From assembly GCA_024998625.1 (NCBI GenBank), contig JACOEL010000005.1, forward strand, positions 124,001 through 188,000: 64,000 bases of DNA, written 5' to 3'. The position numbers were made by a program, and so were the translations under genes. The notes beneath the pieces are model-generated. The model did not search any database, had not been told where the DNA came from, and worked only from the letters and a program-made list of their open reading frames with translations. Source of the stretch: Nitrospira sp. (GTDB lineage: Bacteria > Nitrospirota > Nitrospiria > Nitrospirales > Nitrospiraceae). Shown here piece by piece: positions 15,936 through 24,224 of this stretch (positions within the stretch are counted from its first letter, which is position 1; the number at the start of each line of letters is the position of its first letter).

Positions 15936-17480
15936 CTACCCATCGTCTTCTTTGAGCGGGCTCAAGTCGCTTGTTGCCGGACCGTTGAGGACTTTGCCGA
16001 ACTGGTCGAACCGCGAGCCGTGGCAGGGGCAGTCCCACGTATTTTCTGCATGGTTCCAGGCCACGATGCAGCTCAGATGTGGGCACACGGCCGAACATTT
16101 GTGAAGATCTCCCTGGGCATCGCGGTAGATCGCGATCTTTGTCAATCCATCCCTCAGCACCGCGCCCTGTGCATGTGGAATTTGTGCCTCGGTTTCAACG
16201 TCCCCTCCGGTTACCCAGTCGGTATATTGAGCCGCGACGTTCAGTGATTCGCGGGAAAATTCGCCTGCGGCGCGCACCGTTTGTCGCGAGGGATCGTAGA
16301 GGGCGGACCAAGGCGACTCCCGTTTCATAATGAGATCGGTGATCAGCAATCCGGCAATCGTGCCATGCGTCATGCCCATTCCGGAATCTCCGGTTGTGAT
16401 GTAGATATTGTCCGCATCGCCCGGATTCCTGCCGATGTAGGCCAGCCCGTCCACCGATTCCATCACTTGTCCGGACCATCGAAATGTGAGGGCCTGCATC
16501 ATCGGGAAACGCTCGCGCGCCCACGCCTCCAGGCGAGCATAGCGGGCTTCCCCGTCGTCGGCCTGTCCGACCTTGTGGTCCTCGCCGCCCACGATGAGGA
16601 TAGATTGTGCGTCGCCTTGCGGGGATACCTCGCGATGAATTCGTATGTAGTGGTAGGGATCAAGGGTATCCCACAGTAGGACCGGTTCGATCGCTCCGTC
16701 CGGAATCGCCGCTCCGATGACATAACTGATATAGGGCGCCTGTTTGGTATGAATGGTCACCAGATTGTTGATGGGCGTGTTGGTGGCCACGACGACGGCC
16801 TGTGCGGTCACGATGCATCCCTGGCGGGTCTCCACCTTCGCCTGCTCACCGCTGTCGACATTGATCACATGGGCATCACTGAAGATGCGACCACCCTGCC
16901 GTTGAATGGCCTTCACGAGGCCGGCCAGATATTTCAATGGATGAAATTGAGCTTGTCCGGAGAACCGCAAGCAAGGGCCGCTACAAAACAGATTTCCCGG
17001 GAGTTGCTTTAAACACGTGACGTGTGGGATCTCCGCCCGCTGGATGGCTTGCCATTCTTCTTCAATGTCTTGGCCGGAGTCGTCCGAAGGAGCAAAACGA
17101 TAGCCGTCTAAGCGGATAAAATCACAATCGATGGGTTCCTGAGCCTGTATCTGCTCGATCCAATCGATGGCGGCCATATGGCTGCCGGCAACGAGGCGAG
17201 GAGCCGATCCCCCGTGGAGGCGTTCTATTTCGCCATAGCTGGAGTCGATGGCATTCGATAAGTGGGCTGTCGTTCGTTGAGTCATGCCGCTGCCGGGCTG
17301 ATCCTCATCCAATACGACGACCGACTTCCCTTGCTTGGTCAGGCAATAGGCCACTGTAAGTCCTGCGATGCCTGCCCCGACAACGCAGACGTCCGCATGG
17401 GCTCCTGTCGGCAGCGGTTGGGTTATGGGCATGGGCGTGGTCATCCATATCGAGCTGGTTTGTCCTGAATCGTTTTTCAT
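15936..17480 (-). CDS. FAD-dependent oxidoreductase with C-terminal Rieske [2Fe-2S] domain
   Basis: 514 residues. Residues 25-400 are a DAO/GlpO-type flavoprotein: dinucleotide motif VVGAGIAGLTVAYCL, VVVLDEDQPGSGMTQRTTAH and the C-terminal FAD motif YITTGDSGMGMTHG. Residues 420-510 form a Rieske domain with CPHLSC and CPCHGS ligands (Cys-x-His and Cys-x2-His, counting the second Cys of CPCH). Such fusions couple amine or sugar oxidation to an electron carrier; the substrate cannot be told. No signal peptide. It shares a 225-bp divergent region with the Cys-rich/ku operon, which contains two copies of the recurring inverted repeat. Confidence 0.88.
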   Translation of the reverse strand: MKNDSGQTSSIWMTTPMPITQPLPTGAHADVCVVGAGIAGLTVAYCLTKQGKSVVVLDEDQPGSGMTQRTTAHLSNAIDSSYGEIERLHGGSAPRLVAGSHMAAIDWIEQIQAQEPIDCDFIRLDGYRFAPSDDSGQDIEEEWQAIQRAEIPHVTCLKQLPGNLFCSGPCLRFSGQAQFHPLKYLAGLVKAIQRQGGRIFSDAHVINVDSGEQAKVETRQGCIVTAQAVVVATNTPINNLVTIHTKQAPYISYVIGAAIPDGAIEPVLLWDTLDPYHYIRIHREVSPQGDAQSILIVGGEDHKVGQADDGEARYARLEAWARERFPMMQALTFRWSGQVMESVDGLAYIGRNPGDADNIYITTGDSGMGMTHGTIAGLLITDLIMKRESPWSALYDPSRQTVRAAGEFSRESLNVAAQYTDWVTGGDVETEAQIPHAQGAVLRDGLTKIAIYRDAQGDLHKCSAVCPHLSCIVAWNHAENTWDCPCHGSRFDQFGKVLNGPATSDLSPLKEDDG

Positions 17481-17572
17481 CGATGTTCCTCAGTGAAATG
17501 GCGGTATCGCGTTGGGGGAAGCGCCGGAGCATTTGCTGACCTGAGCCTAGCGACGAGTAGGCGGAGGATGCA

Positions 17573-17590
17573 GCTAGGCAGAGGCCTAGT
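17573..17590. promoter_or_regulatory. Putative operator of the ACTAGG-N6-CCTAGT family (site 7)
   Basis: Reads GCTAGG CAGAGG CCTAGT and is centred about 101 bp before the Rieske flavoprotein start (17480). The right arm is perfect and the left arm matches at five of six. Confidence 0.55.
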
Positions 17591-17624
17591 TTCCTTCGCC
17601 AGTTCTTTCCCTAGCGCATCGCAG

Positions 17625-17642
17625 GCTAGGGGTTGTCCGAGT
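17625..17642. promoter_or_regulatory. Putative operator of the ACTAGG-N6-CCTAGT family (site 8)
   Basis: Reads GCTAGG GGTTGT CCGAGT and is centred about 72 bp before the Cys-rich gene that leads the ku operon (17706). Confidence 0.5.
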
Positions 17643-17705
17643 TGTCGAGCCAGCCGTCCGTGATACGTTGCGCAGTAGAGCTCTCCGGGGGATGATGAGG
17701 GTGAA

Positions 17706-17906
17706 ATGACGATGTGTCCGTATGACTGCAGCCGCTGCATTGATCCATCCTGCCGGCGAGACGGTTGCCGACAGAGCAACGAAACGATGCTTGTGGTCTG
17801 TGAGGGCTGCGGCGAACCAGTGGCGTGTGTCGATTGTTTGCGGCTCTGCAAGATCTGCGTCCTGACCTCAGTGCGGGAGTGTTCCCGAATACTTCAAACA
17901 AGGTGA
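17706..17906 (+). CDS. Small Cys-rich, probably zinc-binding protein upstream of ku
   Basis: 66 residues with about a dozen cysteines in pairs (CPYDCSRCIDPSC, VVCEGCGEPVACVDCLRLC, CKICV). The spacing suggests two zinc-binding knuckles. GAGGGTGAA stands directly before the ATG. The stop is 4 bp before the ku start, so the two genes are probably translated together. No known family is recognised. A role linked to DNA repair is inferred from position only. The frame is free of stops on the coding strand and its codon use is like its neighbours. Confidence 0.6.
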   Translation: MTMCPYDCSRCIDPSCRRDGCRQSNETMLVVCEGCGEPVACVDCLRLCKICVLTSVRECSRILQTR

Positions 17907-17910
17907 CGTC

Positions 17911-18771
17911 ATGCCGCGAGCGCTCTGGAAAGGGTTCATCAGTTTTGGGCTCGTCAATATTCCTGTTGTGCTGTATTCGGCCGAAAATCGGAACAGCTTC
18001 GATCTGACGCTCCTCGACCGTCGCGACATGAAACCGGTTGGATTCAAGCGCTACAACAAGGAGACGGGCAAGGAAGTGGCTTGGGACCACATCGTCAAAG
18101 GGTATGAATATGAAAACGGCCGTTACGTCGTTCTGACGAACGAAGATTTTCGACGCGCGAATGTCGAGGCCACACAGACCATCGATATTCAGAGCTTCGT
18201 GCGTGTGGAAGATATTTCGCCCACTTCCTTCGAGACTCCTTATTATCTGGCACCGGATAAACGGGGAGAAAAGGGGTATGCGCTCCTGCGCGAAACGTTG
18301 ACCAAAACAGGGAAGGCTGCCATTGCCACGGTTGTGATCAGGACGAGGCAATATATCGCCGCGCTGGTTCCCTGGAGTGAGATGATGGTGTTGAATACGC
18401 TGCGGTATGCCAACGAACTCCGGCCGATCAAGGATCTTGAGATTCCGGCGAAGAGCTTAAAGACGACGGGCGTGACGCCACGAGAGATAGAGATGGCGAC
18501 CAAACTGGTGGAGGAAATGTCGGATAGCTGGAACCCGGTCCAATATAAAGACACCTACCACGACGATCTCATGCGATTGATCAACAAGCGGATCAGGGCC
18601 GGTAACACTGAAGTGGTGACAGCGCCGAACAAAGGCGAAGCGGGCGAAAAGGCTGGCCGTGCCAAGGTCGTGGATTTGATGGCGCTCCTCAAGCGAAGCG
18701 TGCAACAGTCCGGAAAACCACAGCGGAACTGGCTGAAACGGGAGCGCCAGGCCAGTCGCAAAACGGCATGA
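17911..18771 (+). CDS. ku: Ku DNA-end-binding protein of bacterial NHEJ
   Basis: 286 residues. Homodimeric ring that binds double-strand break ends and recruits LigD. Ku core: MPRALWKGFISFGLVNIPV at the N-terminus, YNKETGKEVAWDHIVKGYEY, FVRVEDISPTSFETPYYL, GKAAIATVVIRTRQYIA and NPVQYKDTYHDDLMRLI. The last 40 residues are Lys/Arg-rich (KRERQASRKTA), as in proteobacterial Ku, and bind DNA or LigD. AAGGTG lies 6 bases before the ATG. The partner LigD gene is about 6 kb downstream on the same strand. Complete. Confidence 0.95.
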   Translation: MPRALWKGFISFGLVNIPVVLYSAENRNSFDLTLLDRRDMKPVGFKRYNKETGKEVAWDHIVKGYEYENGRYVVLTNEDFRRANVEATQTIDIQSFVRVEDISPTSFETPYYLAPDKRGEKGYALLRETLTKTGKAAIATVVIRTRQYIAALVPWSEMMVLNTLRYANELRPIKDLEIPAKSLKTTGVTPREIEMATKLVEEMSDSWNPVQYKDTYHDDLMRLINKRIRAGNTEVVTAPNKGEAGEKAGRAKVVDLMALLKRSVQQSGKPQRNWLKRERQASRKTA

Positions 18772-18871
18772 ATCGACCAATAAAATCAGCTTGCGTCCTC
18801 GCAGCGATGAAGGCATACCCAAATCGATCCATTGATGAGAATTCAGTCGGGGCCGCCAGAGGAATCGCCTT

Positions 18872-20779
18872 ATGAGCGGGTCGCCTACGGTCGTGCCGGA
18901 GCAAGCACCCGGCAATCAGGCCCCGTCGGCCGGCCATAACCGGCTCGGGGCTCACGTCATCCAGGAAGGCGTGTGGTTCCGCTGTTGGGCACCCAAGCCA
19001 GCGCAGCTCGATGTCGTTCTTGAGCCCCATGGAACCGTTCATTCGCTCACAAGGGGAGCCGATGGATATTGGACCGGTGTGGTCCCAGAGGCCAGGGCCG
19101 GCATGACCTACCGCTATCGCTTGAATGGACAACACCTCTACCCGGATCCCTGTTCTCGATATCAACCTGACGGACCCCATGGGCCTTCGCTGATCGTCGA
19201 TCCGGACACGTTTGCTTGGAGGGATCACGGGTGGCTCGGTCTGACGATGCATGGACAAGTGATCTATGAGCTGCATATCGGAGCGTTTACCCCGGAAGGG
19301 ACATTCGATGCGGCCGTCACACGTCTCGACGCCCTGAAGGATCTCGGCATCACCGTCATCGAGATCATGCCGGTGGCGGAGTTTCCGGGTCGATGGAATT
19401 GGGGCTACGACGGAGTCGGCCTCTATGCGCCTGCGCATGTGTACGGTGAGCCCGATTCCTTGAAGCGGTTTGTGGACGAAGCGCATCTGCGGGGCTTGGG
19501 TGTGATTCTCGACGTCGTGTACAACCATTTGGGACCGGATGGGAACTATCTGCCCGCGTTCAGTGACGACTACCTCACCGATCGATACCCCAACGAGTGG
19601 GGGCAAGCGATCAATTTCGACGGACCCGACTCCAAAGAAGTGCGTGAATTTTTTATCCGGAATGCCTGTTACTGGATCGAGGAGTTTCATCTTGACGGCC
19701 TCAGGTTGGATGCCGTCCACGCATTTCATGATGAGGGGCCTCTGCACGTGATCGCAGAATTGTCTCAGGCGGCCAGGAAGGCGGCAGGAGCACGATCGAT
19801 CATCCTGGTCGCCGAATGCGAGGCGCAGTGGGTCTGCACGATTCAACCGACAGCCGAACAGGGATGGGGGCTCGATGCGGTCTGGAGTGAAGATTTTCAC
19901 CACAGCGCGCGTGTGGCCGCCACGGGCCGAAGCGAAGGATATTTCACCGACTATCGGGGCAGGCCGCAGGAGCTGATTTCCTGCGTCAAGCGGGCGTTTC
20001 TGTACCAGGGACAACGTTATCAATGGCACGGCGGCCCGCGTGGAACGTTCGTTCGTGCCGAGCCGGCGGAACAGTTCGTGTTTTTTCTTCAGAACCATGA
20101 CCAGGTGGCCAATCAGTTGCGGGGAGACCGATTGCACCAGAAGACTGGTCCCGGTCTGCATCGTGCCTTGACGGCGCTCCTCCTGCTGGCTCCTGAAACG
20201 CCGATGTTGTTCATGGGGCAGGAGTTCGGGGCATCCGCTCCCTTCTTATTCTTCGCCGACTTTCCAGCGGGCGAGTTGGCCCGGCAGATCCACCAAGGAA
20301 GAAAGCAGTTCCTCGCTCAATTTCCGAGTTATGGCTCCCCGGAGGCTCAGGCGACCGTCGCTGATCCTCACGACCCTGTCGTATTCCAACGCTCCAAAAT
20401 CGATTGGTCGGAGCGCGAGCGGCATGCCGGGTACGTCCGATTGCATCGAGATCTGCTTCGCCTCCGGCGGGAAGACCAGGTCATCGCACAACAGGCTCGC
20501 GATCGGGTGGATGGTGCCGTGATCGGAGCGGCTGCGTTCGTCTTGCGGTATGCCGGTGAACAGGGCGATGATCGACTCCTGCTCATCAATCTAGGGGCGG
20601 ATTGCGACTATCGGCCCGCTCCTGAACCATTGCTTGCCCCGCCCGATGGGCGAACCTGGCGCCTGGTCTGGTCGAGCGATGCGCCGGAATACGGAGGACC
20701 CGGAGTCATCGAGCCCTTGACGGAAACCGGATGGGTCATTCCGGGCGGATCGGCAGCGTTGTATTCCGTCCACGGTTAA
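18872..20779 (+). CDS. treZ: Malto-oligosyltrehalose trehalohydrolase
   Basis: 635 residues. Cleaves maltooligosyl-trehalose to release trehalose (GH13). An N-terminal carbohydrate-binding beta domain (GVWFRCWAPKPAQLDVVL) precedes the catalytic barrel: VIYELHIGAFTPEGTF, GWGYDGVGLYAP, VILDVVYNHLGPDGNYL, LDGLRLDAVHAF (nucleophile Asp), IILVAECE (acid Glu) and FLQNHDQVANQ (third Asp). The C-terminal beta domain is present. The usual partner treY (maltooligosyl-trehalose synthase) is not in this window. The debranching enzyme gene starts 7 bp after the stop, so the two form an operon for glycogen to trehalose conversion, a common osmotic or drying response. Confidence 0.92.
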   Translation: MSGSPTVVPEQAPGNQAPSAGHNRLGAHVIQEGVWFRCWAPKPAQLDVVLEPHGTVHSLTRGADGYWTGVVPEARAGMTYRYRLNGQHLYPDPCSRYQPDGPHGPSLIVDPDTFAWRDHGWLGLTMHGQVIYELHIGAFTPEGTFDAAVTRLDALKDLGITVIEIMPVAEFPGRWNWGYDGVGLYAPAHVYGEPDSLKRFVDEAHLRGLGVILDVVYNHLGPDGNYLPAFSDDYLTDRYPNEWGQAINFDGPDSKEVREFFIRNACYWIEEFHLDGLRLDAVHAFHDEGPLHVIAELSQAARKAAGARSIILVAECEAQWVCTIQPTAEQGWGLDAVWSEDFHHSARVAATGRSEGYFTDYRGRPQELISCVKRAFLYQGQRYQWHGGPRGTFVRAEPAEQFVFFLQNHDQVANQLRGDRLHQKTGPGLHRALTALLLLAPETPMLFMGQEFGASAPFLFFADFPAGELARQIHQGRKQFLAQFPSYGSPEAQATVADPHDPVVFQRSKIDWSERERHAGYVRLHRDLLRLRREDQVIAQQARDRVDGAVIGAAAFVLRYAGEQGDDRLLLINLGADCDYRPAPEPLLAPPDGRTWRLVWSSDAPEYGGPGVIEPLTETGWVIPGGSAALYSVHG

Positions 20780-20786
20780 GAACGGG

Positions 20787-22871
20787 ATGTCATTTTCGGG
20801 AGGGGTGAGGTCTGATAGGAACGGTCTAGCCATGGTGCAAGTCGACAATATGACGCTCTCCGTGCCGCTGGAGCACCTTCAGGACAGCGATGCCATGCTC
20901 TCCAGAGAATGGCTGGTGACCAATGGCCTCGGCGGCTATGCCTCCGGAACATTGCTGGGTGCCCCGACTCGCCGCTACCATGGGACGTTCGTGCCTGATC
21001 TTCCCTCGCCTTGGGGGCGGACAGTCATGATTCCCCGCCTGGACGAAGAAATCATGGTGGAGGGAGAGTCCGTGCTCCTCAGCGGCATCGAGTTTGAAGA
21101 TGGACGCCTGCAAGGTGACCTGACGAAGGTCATCAGTGCGTTTACCCGCGAGGGGCAAACTCCGGTCTGGCGTTGCTCATTTAAGGGCCGGCAGCTGGAA
21201 AAGCGTGTCATCATGCCGTACGGTCATAACTCGGTCTATGTGGAATACCGGTTGCTGGAGGGTGATCCGGTTCGCCTTCATCTCCGCCCGTTCGTGACTT
21301 TTCGCATGCTGGATGCGCCGCTCCATGACGCGAGGAAGCCTCCCTTTCCGCTCACGGTGCGCGACGGGCGTTACGAAATGTCTCTGTCCGAAAACGCCCC
21401 GTCGCTCAAAATGTGCCTGCGGCCTCACGCCGGAGTCTTCGTGGCCGACTCACTGTTAAGTGAGGGGGTGTCCTATCGAGTGGATCGCGATCGCGGGGCC
21501 GAACATGTTGAAAGCCTCGCAAGTCCCGGCTACTTCAGCGCGGACCTGATGCCGGGTCGGCCGATCGCGTTTGTGGCCAGCATGGAGCCGTGGGAACACC
21601 TCGAGTTCACTCCCGAAGAAATTTTTGACGCGGAAGCGCAGCGGCTCAATAAGTTCGTGGCACAGCTGCCAAATGGAAGTCAGCATGATATTGAACGATG
21701 GCTGACGCTTGCGGCCGATCAGTTTATTGTCCTTCCGGGTTCGCGCATGGAAGAGCAAGCGCTTGCAAAAGCGTCAGGCAATGAAGCGCGAACGGTGATC
21801 GCCGGCTATCACTGGTTCACCGACTGGGGTCGCGACACCATGATCAGTTTGGACGGACTCACGCTCTGTACCGGACGACATCAAGAAGCGCGGTCGATTC
21901 TTCGCACCTTCGCCAATTATATCCACGATGGACTCCTGCCCAATCTGTTCCCTGAGGGACAGCGGAAGGCGCTCTACCATACCGTGGATGCGACGCTCTG
22001 GTATTTCCACGCGCTGGACCGGTATCACCGGGTGACCGGCGACAGCGAGACTCTGCTGGCGCTGCGGCCAATTTTGCAATCCGTCATCGAACATCATCAG
22101 AACGGCACCCATTTCGGTATCGGCGTGGATCGGCACGATGGGCTCTTGCGAGCGGGCGCGGAGGGATATCAACTCACTTGGATGGATGCGAAAGTGGATG
22201 GGTGGGTCGTCACCCCCCGGCGCGGCAAGCCGGTCGAAATTCAAGCTCTTTGGTACAACGCGCTGCGGTGCATGGTGCAGTGGGGGGAGATGGCCGGGGA
22301 AGAGGCGAGCCAATGGGATGTGATGGCGACCAGGGCGCGGCAATCGTTCAATGAGAGGTTTTGGCGGCAGGAGGGCGGCTATTTGTTCGATGTCATCGAC
22401 GGCGAGCAGGGCAATGATCCCAGCTTTCGTCCGAACCAGATTCTCGCGATTGCCCTACAGCACCCGATCCTCGATGAGCCGCGATGGCGAGCAGTGGTCG
22501 ACGCGGTGGCGCAGAAACTACTGACGCCGGTCGGCTTGCGCAGTCTCTCGCGCGACCATCGCGACTACAAGCCGATGTATTTCGGGGATCTCCGCGCCAG
22601 AGATGCCGCCTATCATCAGGGAACGGTGTGGGCATGGCTGATCGGGCCCTTTATCGACGCCTGGCTGAAGGTCTACAAGGATGCGTCGAAGGCACGAGAC
22701 ATGTTGGGAGGCTTCCGCTCCCATTTGCTTGAGAGCGGCATCGGCACGGTGAGCGAGATTTTCGATGCGGAACCGCCTTACCATCCACGCGGGTGCATTG
22801 CCCAAGCCTGGAGTGTCGCAGAACTCTTGCGGGTTTGCAGAAAAACGAGACAGGTGTTGGAACCTCTATGA
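20787..22871 (+). CDS. Glycogen debranching enzyme (amylo-alpha-1,6-glucosidase type)
   Basis: 694 residues. The N-terminal GDE domain (about 20-260; EWLVTNGLGGYASGTLLG, RRYHGTFVPDL) is followed by an (alpha/alpha)6 catalytic domain with WFTDWGRDTMISLDGLTL, GLLPNLFPEG, YHTVDATLWYFHAL, YQLTWMDAK and PRGCIAQAWSVAELLR. This is the bacterial/archaeal single-function type that removes alpha-1,6 branch glucose. It is linked to treZ and, elsewhere in the window, to glgC. An in-frame ATG at 20832 (MVQVDNMTLSV) is an equally good start; neither has a strong ribosome site. Confidence 0.9.
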   Translation: MSFSGGVRSDRNGLAMVQVDNMTLSVPLEHLQDSDAMLSREWLVTNGLGGYASGTLLGAPTRRYHGTFVPDLPSPWGRTVMIPRLDEEIMVEGESVLLSGIEFEDGRLQGDLTKVISAFTREGQTPVWRCSFKGRQLEKRVIMPYGHNSVYVEYRLLEGDPVRLHLRPFVTFRMLDAPLHDARKPPFPLTVRDGRYEMSLSENAPSLKMCLRPHAGVFVADSLLSEGVSYRVDRDRGAEHVESLASPGYFSADLMPGRPIAFVASMEPWEHLEFTPEEIFDAEAQRLNKFVAQLPNGSQHDIERWLTLAADQFIVLPGSRMEEQALAKASGNEARTVIAGYHWFTDWGRDTMISLDGLTLCTGRHQEARSILRTFANYIHDGLLPNLFPEGQRKALYHTVDATLWYFHALDRYHRVTGDSETLLALRPILQSVIEHHQNGTHFGIGVDRHDGLLRAGAEGYQLTWMDAKVDGWVVTPRRGKPVEIQALWYNALRCMVQWGEMAGEEASQWDVMATRARQSFNERFWRQEGGYLFDVIDGEQGNDPSFRPNQILAIALQHPILDEPRWRAVVDAVAQKLLTPVGLRSLSRDHRDYKPMYFGDLRARDAAYHQGTVWAWLIGPFIDAWLKVYKDASKARDMLGGFRSHLLESGIGTVSEIFDAEPPYHPRGCIAQAWSVAELLRVCRKTRQVLEPL

Positions 22872-23321
22872 ACACCTGGATCTCCCGTGGGCCAGGCCGA
22901 ATTTGCAGGAGGGCGTAGCACATGCCCCACGCGCGCATCGGCACATCTCAAAACCTTTCTCCGCGCGCTTCCGGCAGGGCGGCGGTATAACATCGAATTC
23001 CGTGATCAGAGCTGGCAGACCGGCCGGGTCTTCGACTTCTTGCGGCAATACAACGTGGCATTTTGTATTTACGAACTTGGTGGTATCCGGTCTGCGTTGG
23101 AAGTGACCGCTGATTTTGTCTATGTCCGGCTGCATGGACCGGGAAACAAATACGAAGGCGACTATTCGATCACGACGTTGAAATCCTGGGCCACCCGTCT
23201 AGAACGTTGGATAAAGTCACACCGAGGCGTGTACGTGTATTTCGACAATGATCAGGCAGGATATGCGGTTAAACATGCACAAGAACTCAAAAACCTCATC
23301 GCCTGCGAGGCCAAGGAATGA
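22863..23321 (+). pseudogene. DUF72-family protein remnant, N-terminus missing and frameshifted
   Basis: The frame from 22887 ends with the conserved DUF72 C-terminal half: FLRALPAGRRYNIEFRDQSW, VAFCIYELGG, TADFVYVRLHGPG and GVYVYFDNDQAGYAV. Just before it, another frame carries YEHLDLPWARPNLQ, the preceding conserved segment, so one frameshift lies between about 22910 and 22945. The first 110 or so residues of a normal DUF72 protein are missing, because the debranching gene ends at 22871. Intact members are TIM-barrel proteins of unknown activity. Judged a relic behind the glycogen operon. Confidence 0.7.
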
Positions 23322-23485
23322 CCTCACTCTTGTCCTCTTGCCATCCGGGTTTTGCTAATGCAATGAGCCCTTCCTAGTCGTTCGTTCATCCTCTGACCCG
23401 GTTTGAATAGAGTGTCCCCGCCTCCAGCCCATCCCGTCTCGAACATCGTGCGTATTCGAAGTCGGAGAGTAAAAGTACTGCCGCG

Positions 23486-23503
23486 GCTAGGGTAAACGCT
23501 AGC
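23486..23503. promoter_or_regulatory. Putative operator of the ACTAGG-N6-CCTAGT family (site 9)
   Basis: Reads GCTAGG GTAAAC GCTAGC and is centred about 99 bp before the outer-membrane protein gene (23594). Both arms keep CTAG. Confidence 0.45.
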
Positions 23504-23593
23504 TACCACTTGCCGGTCCGTACCGGTACAGTCGACTTTCTGCGCCTGTCTCGATTGAGCTCAAGCCGGACAAATCCAGAGAGGCCACAATTT

Positions 23594-24224
23594 ATGACGC
23601 GTATAGGCAATATAGTGGCTGTGAGCTTGTGGTTGGCGGCAGGCATGCTTCACCCTCATTCGGCCTCCGCGGAATGGTATGTGGCCGGCCAGTTCGGCGC
23701 GAACCTGGCTGACCGACTCAGCGACATTCGTGGGACCGGCGATCTAAGCGGATTTCGTGCACCGGATTTCGATCTCCAGAAGTCGTTTCTCTATGGAGCA
23801 AAAGTGGGTACGTTTCCCGGTAACGGCTGGTTCGGTGTGGAACTCGACGCCTTCCATAACATGCCCCACATCAAGAACCTGGATGATGTGCCCGGAATTC
23901 ATATGCGGGTCACGAATGTCGGGGTGAATTTGCTGGCGCGTTACCCAGGGGTGACGTTTCAGCCCTATGCCGGAATCGGCGCCGGCGCAGCGATTGCGCG
24001 CATCGGAGATTCGGCGACGACGCGTGGGGACTACCGACGTGTCTTCGGCCGTCAATCTGCTGATGGGGGTGAGAGCCTTCATCACCCCTTACGTGGCGGT
24101 GTATACCGAGTACAAATATAGTCAGTCCACCTTCGAGTTCAACCAGGCATTCGGACCGACGAGCGGGTTCAACGGAGATTATGATGCGAACATCCTGGTC
24201 ACCGGCCTGTCCTATCATTTCTAG
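23594..24224 (+). pseudogene. Outer-membrane beta-barrel protein, frame broken by one G
   Basis: A signal peptide (cleavage likely after HSASA, before EWYVAGQFG) is followed by barrel-like strands: FLYGAKVGTFPGNGWFGVEL, VGVNLLARYPGVTFQPYAG, GAGAAIARIGDSATTR. After ATTRG the first frame diverges. A second frame, ending at 24224, continues DVSSAVNLLMGVRAFITPYV, YTEYKYSQSTFEF and the C-terminal NILVTGLSYHF with the terminal aromatic typical of outer-membrane proteins. Removing one G from GGGG at 24026-24029 gives one protein of about 209 residues. As written, the product lacks its C-terminal strands. GAGAGG precedes the ATG at 23594. It could be a sequence error. Confidence 0.75.

Noticed and set aside
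18689-20161. 490-codon open frame antisense to treZ
   Set aside because: treZ has all catalytic motifs. The antisense frame has no recognisable domain or ribosome site.
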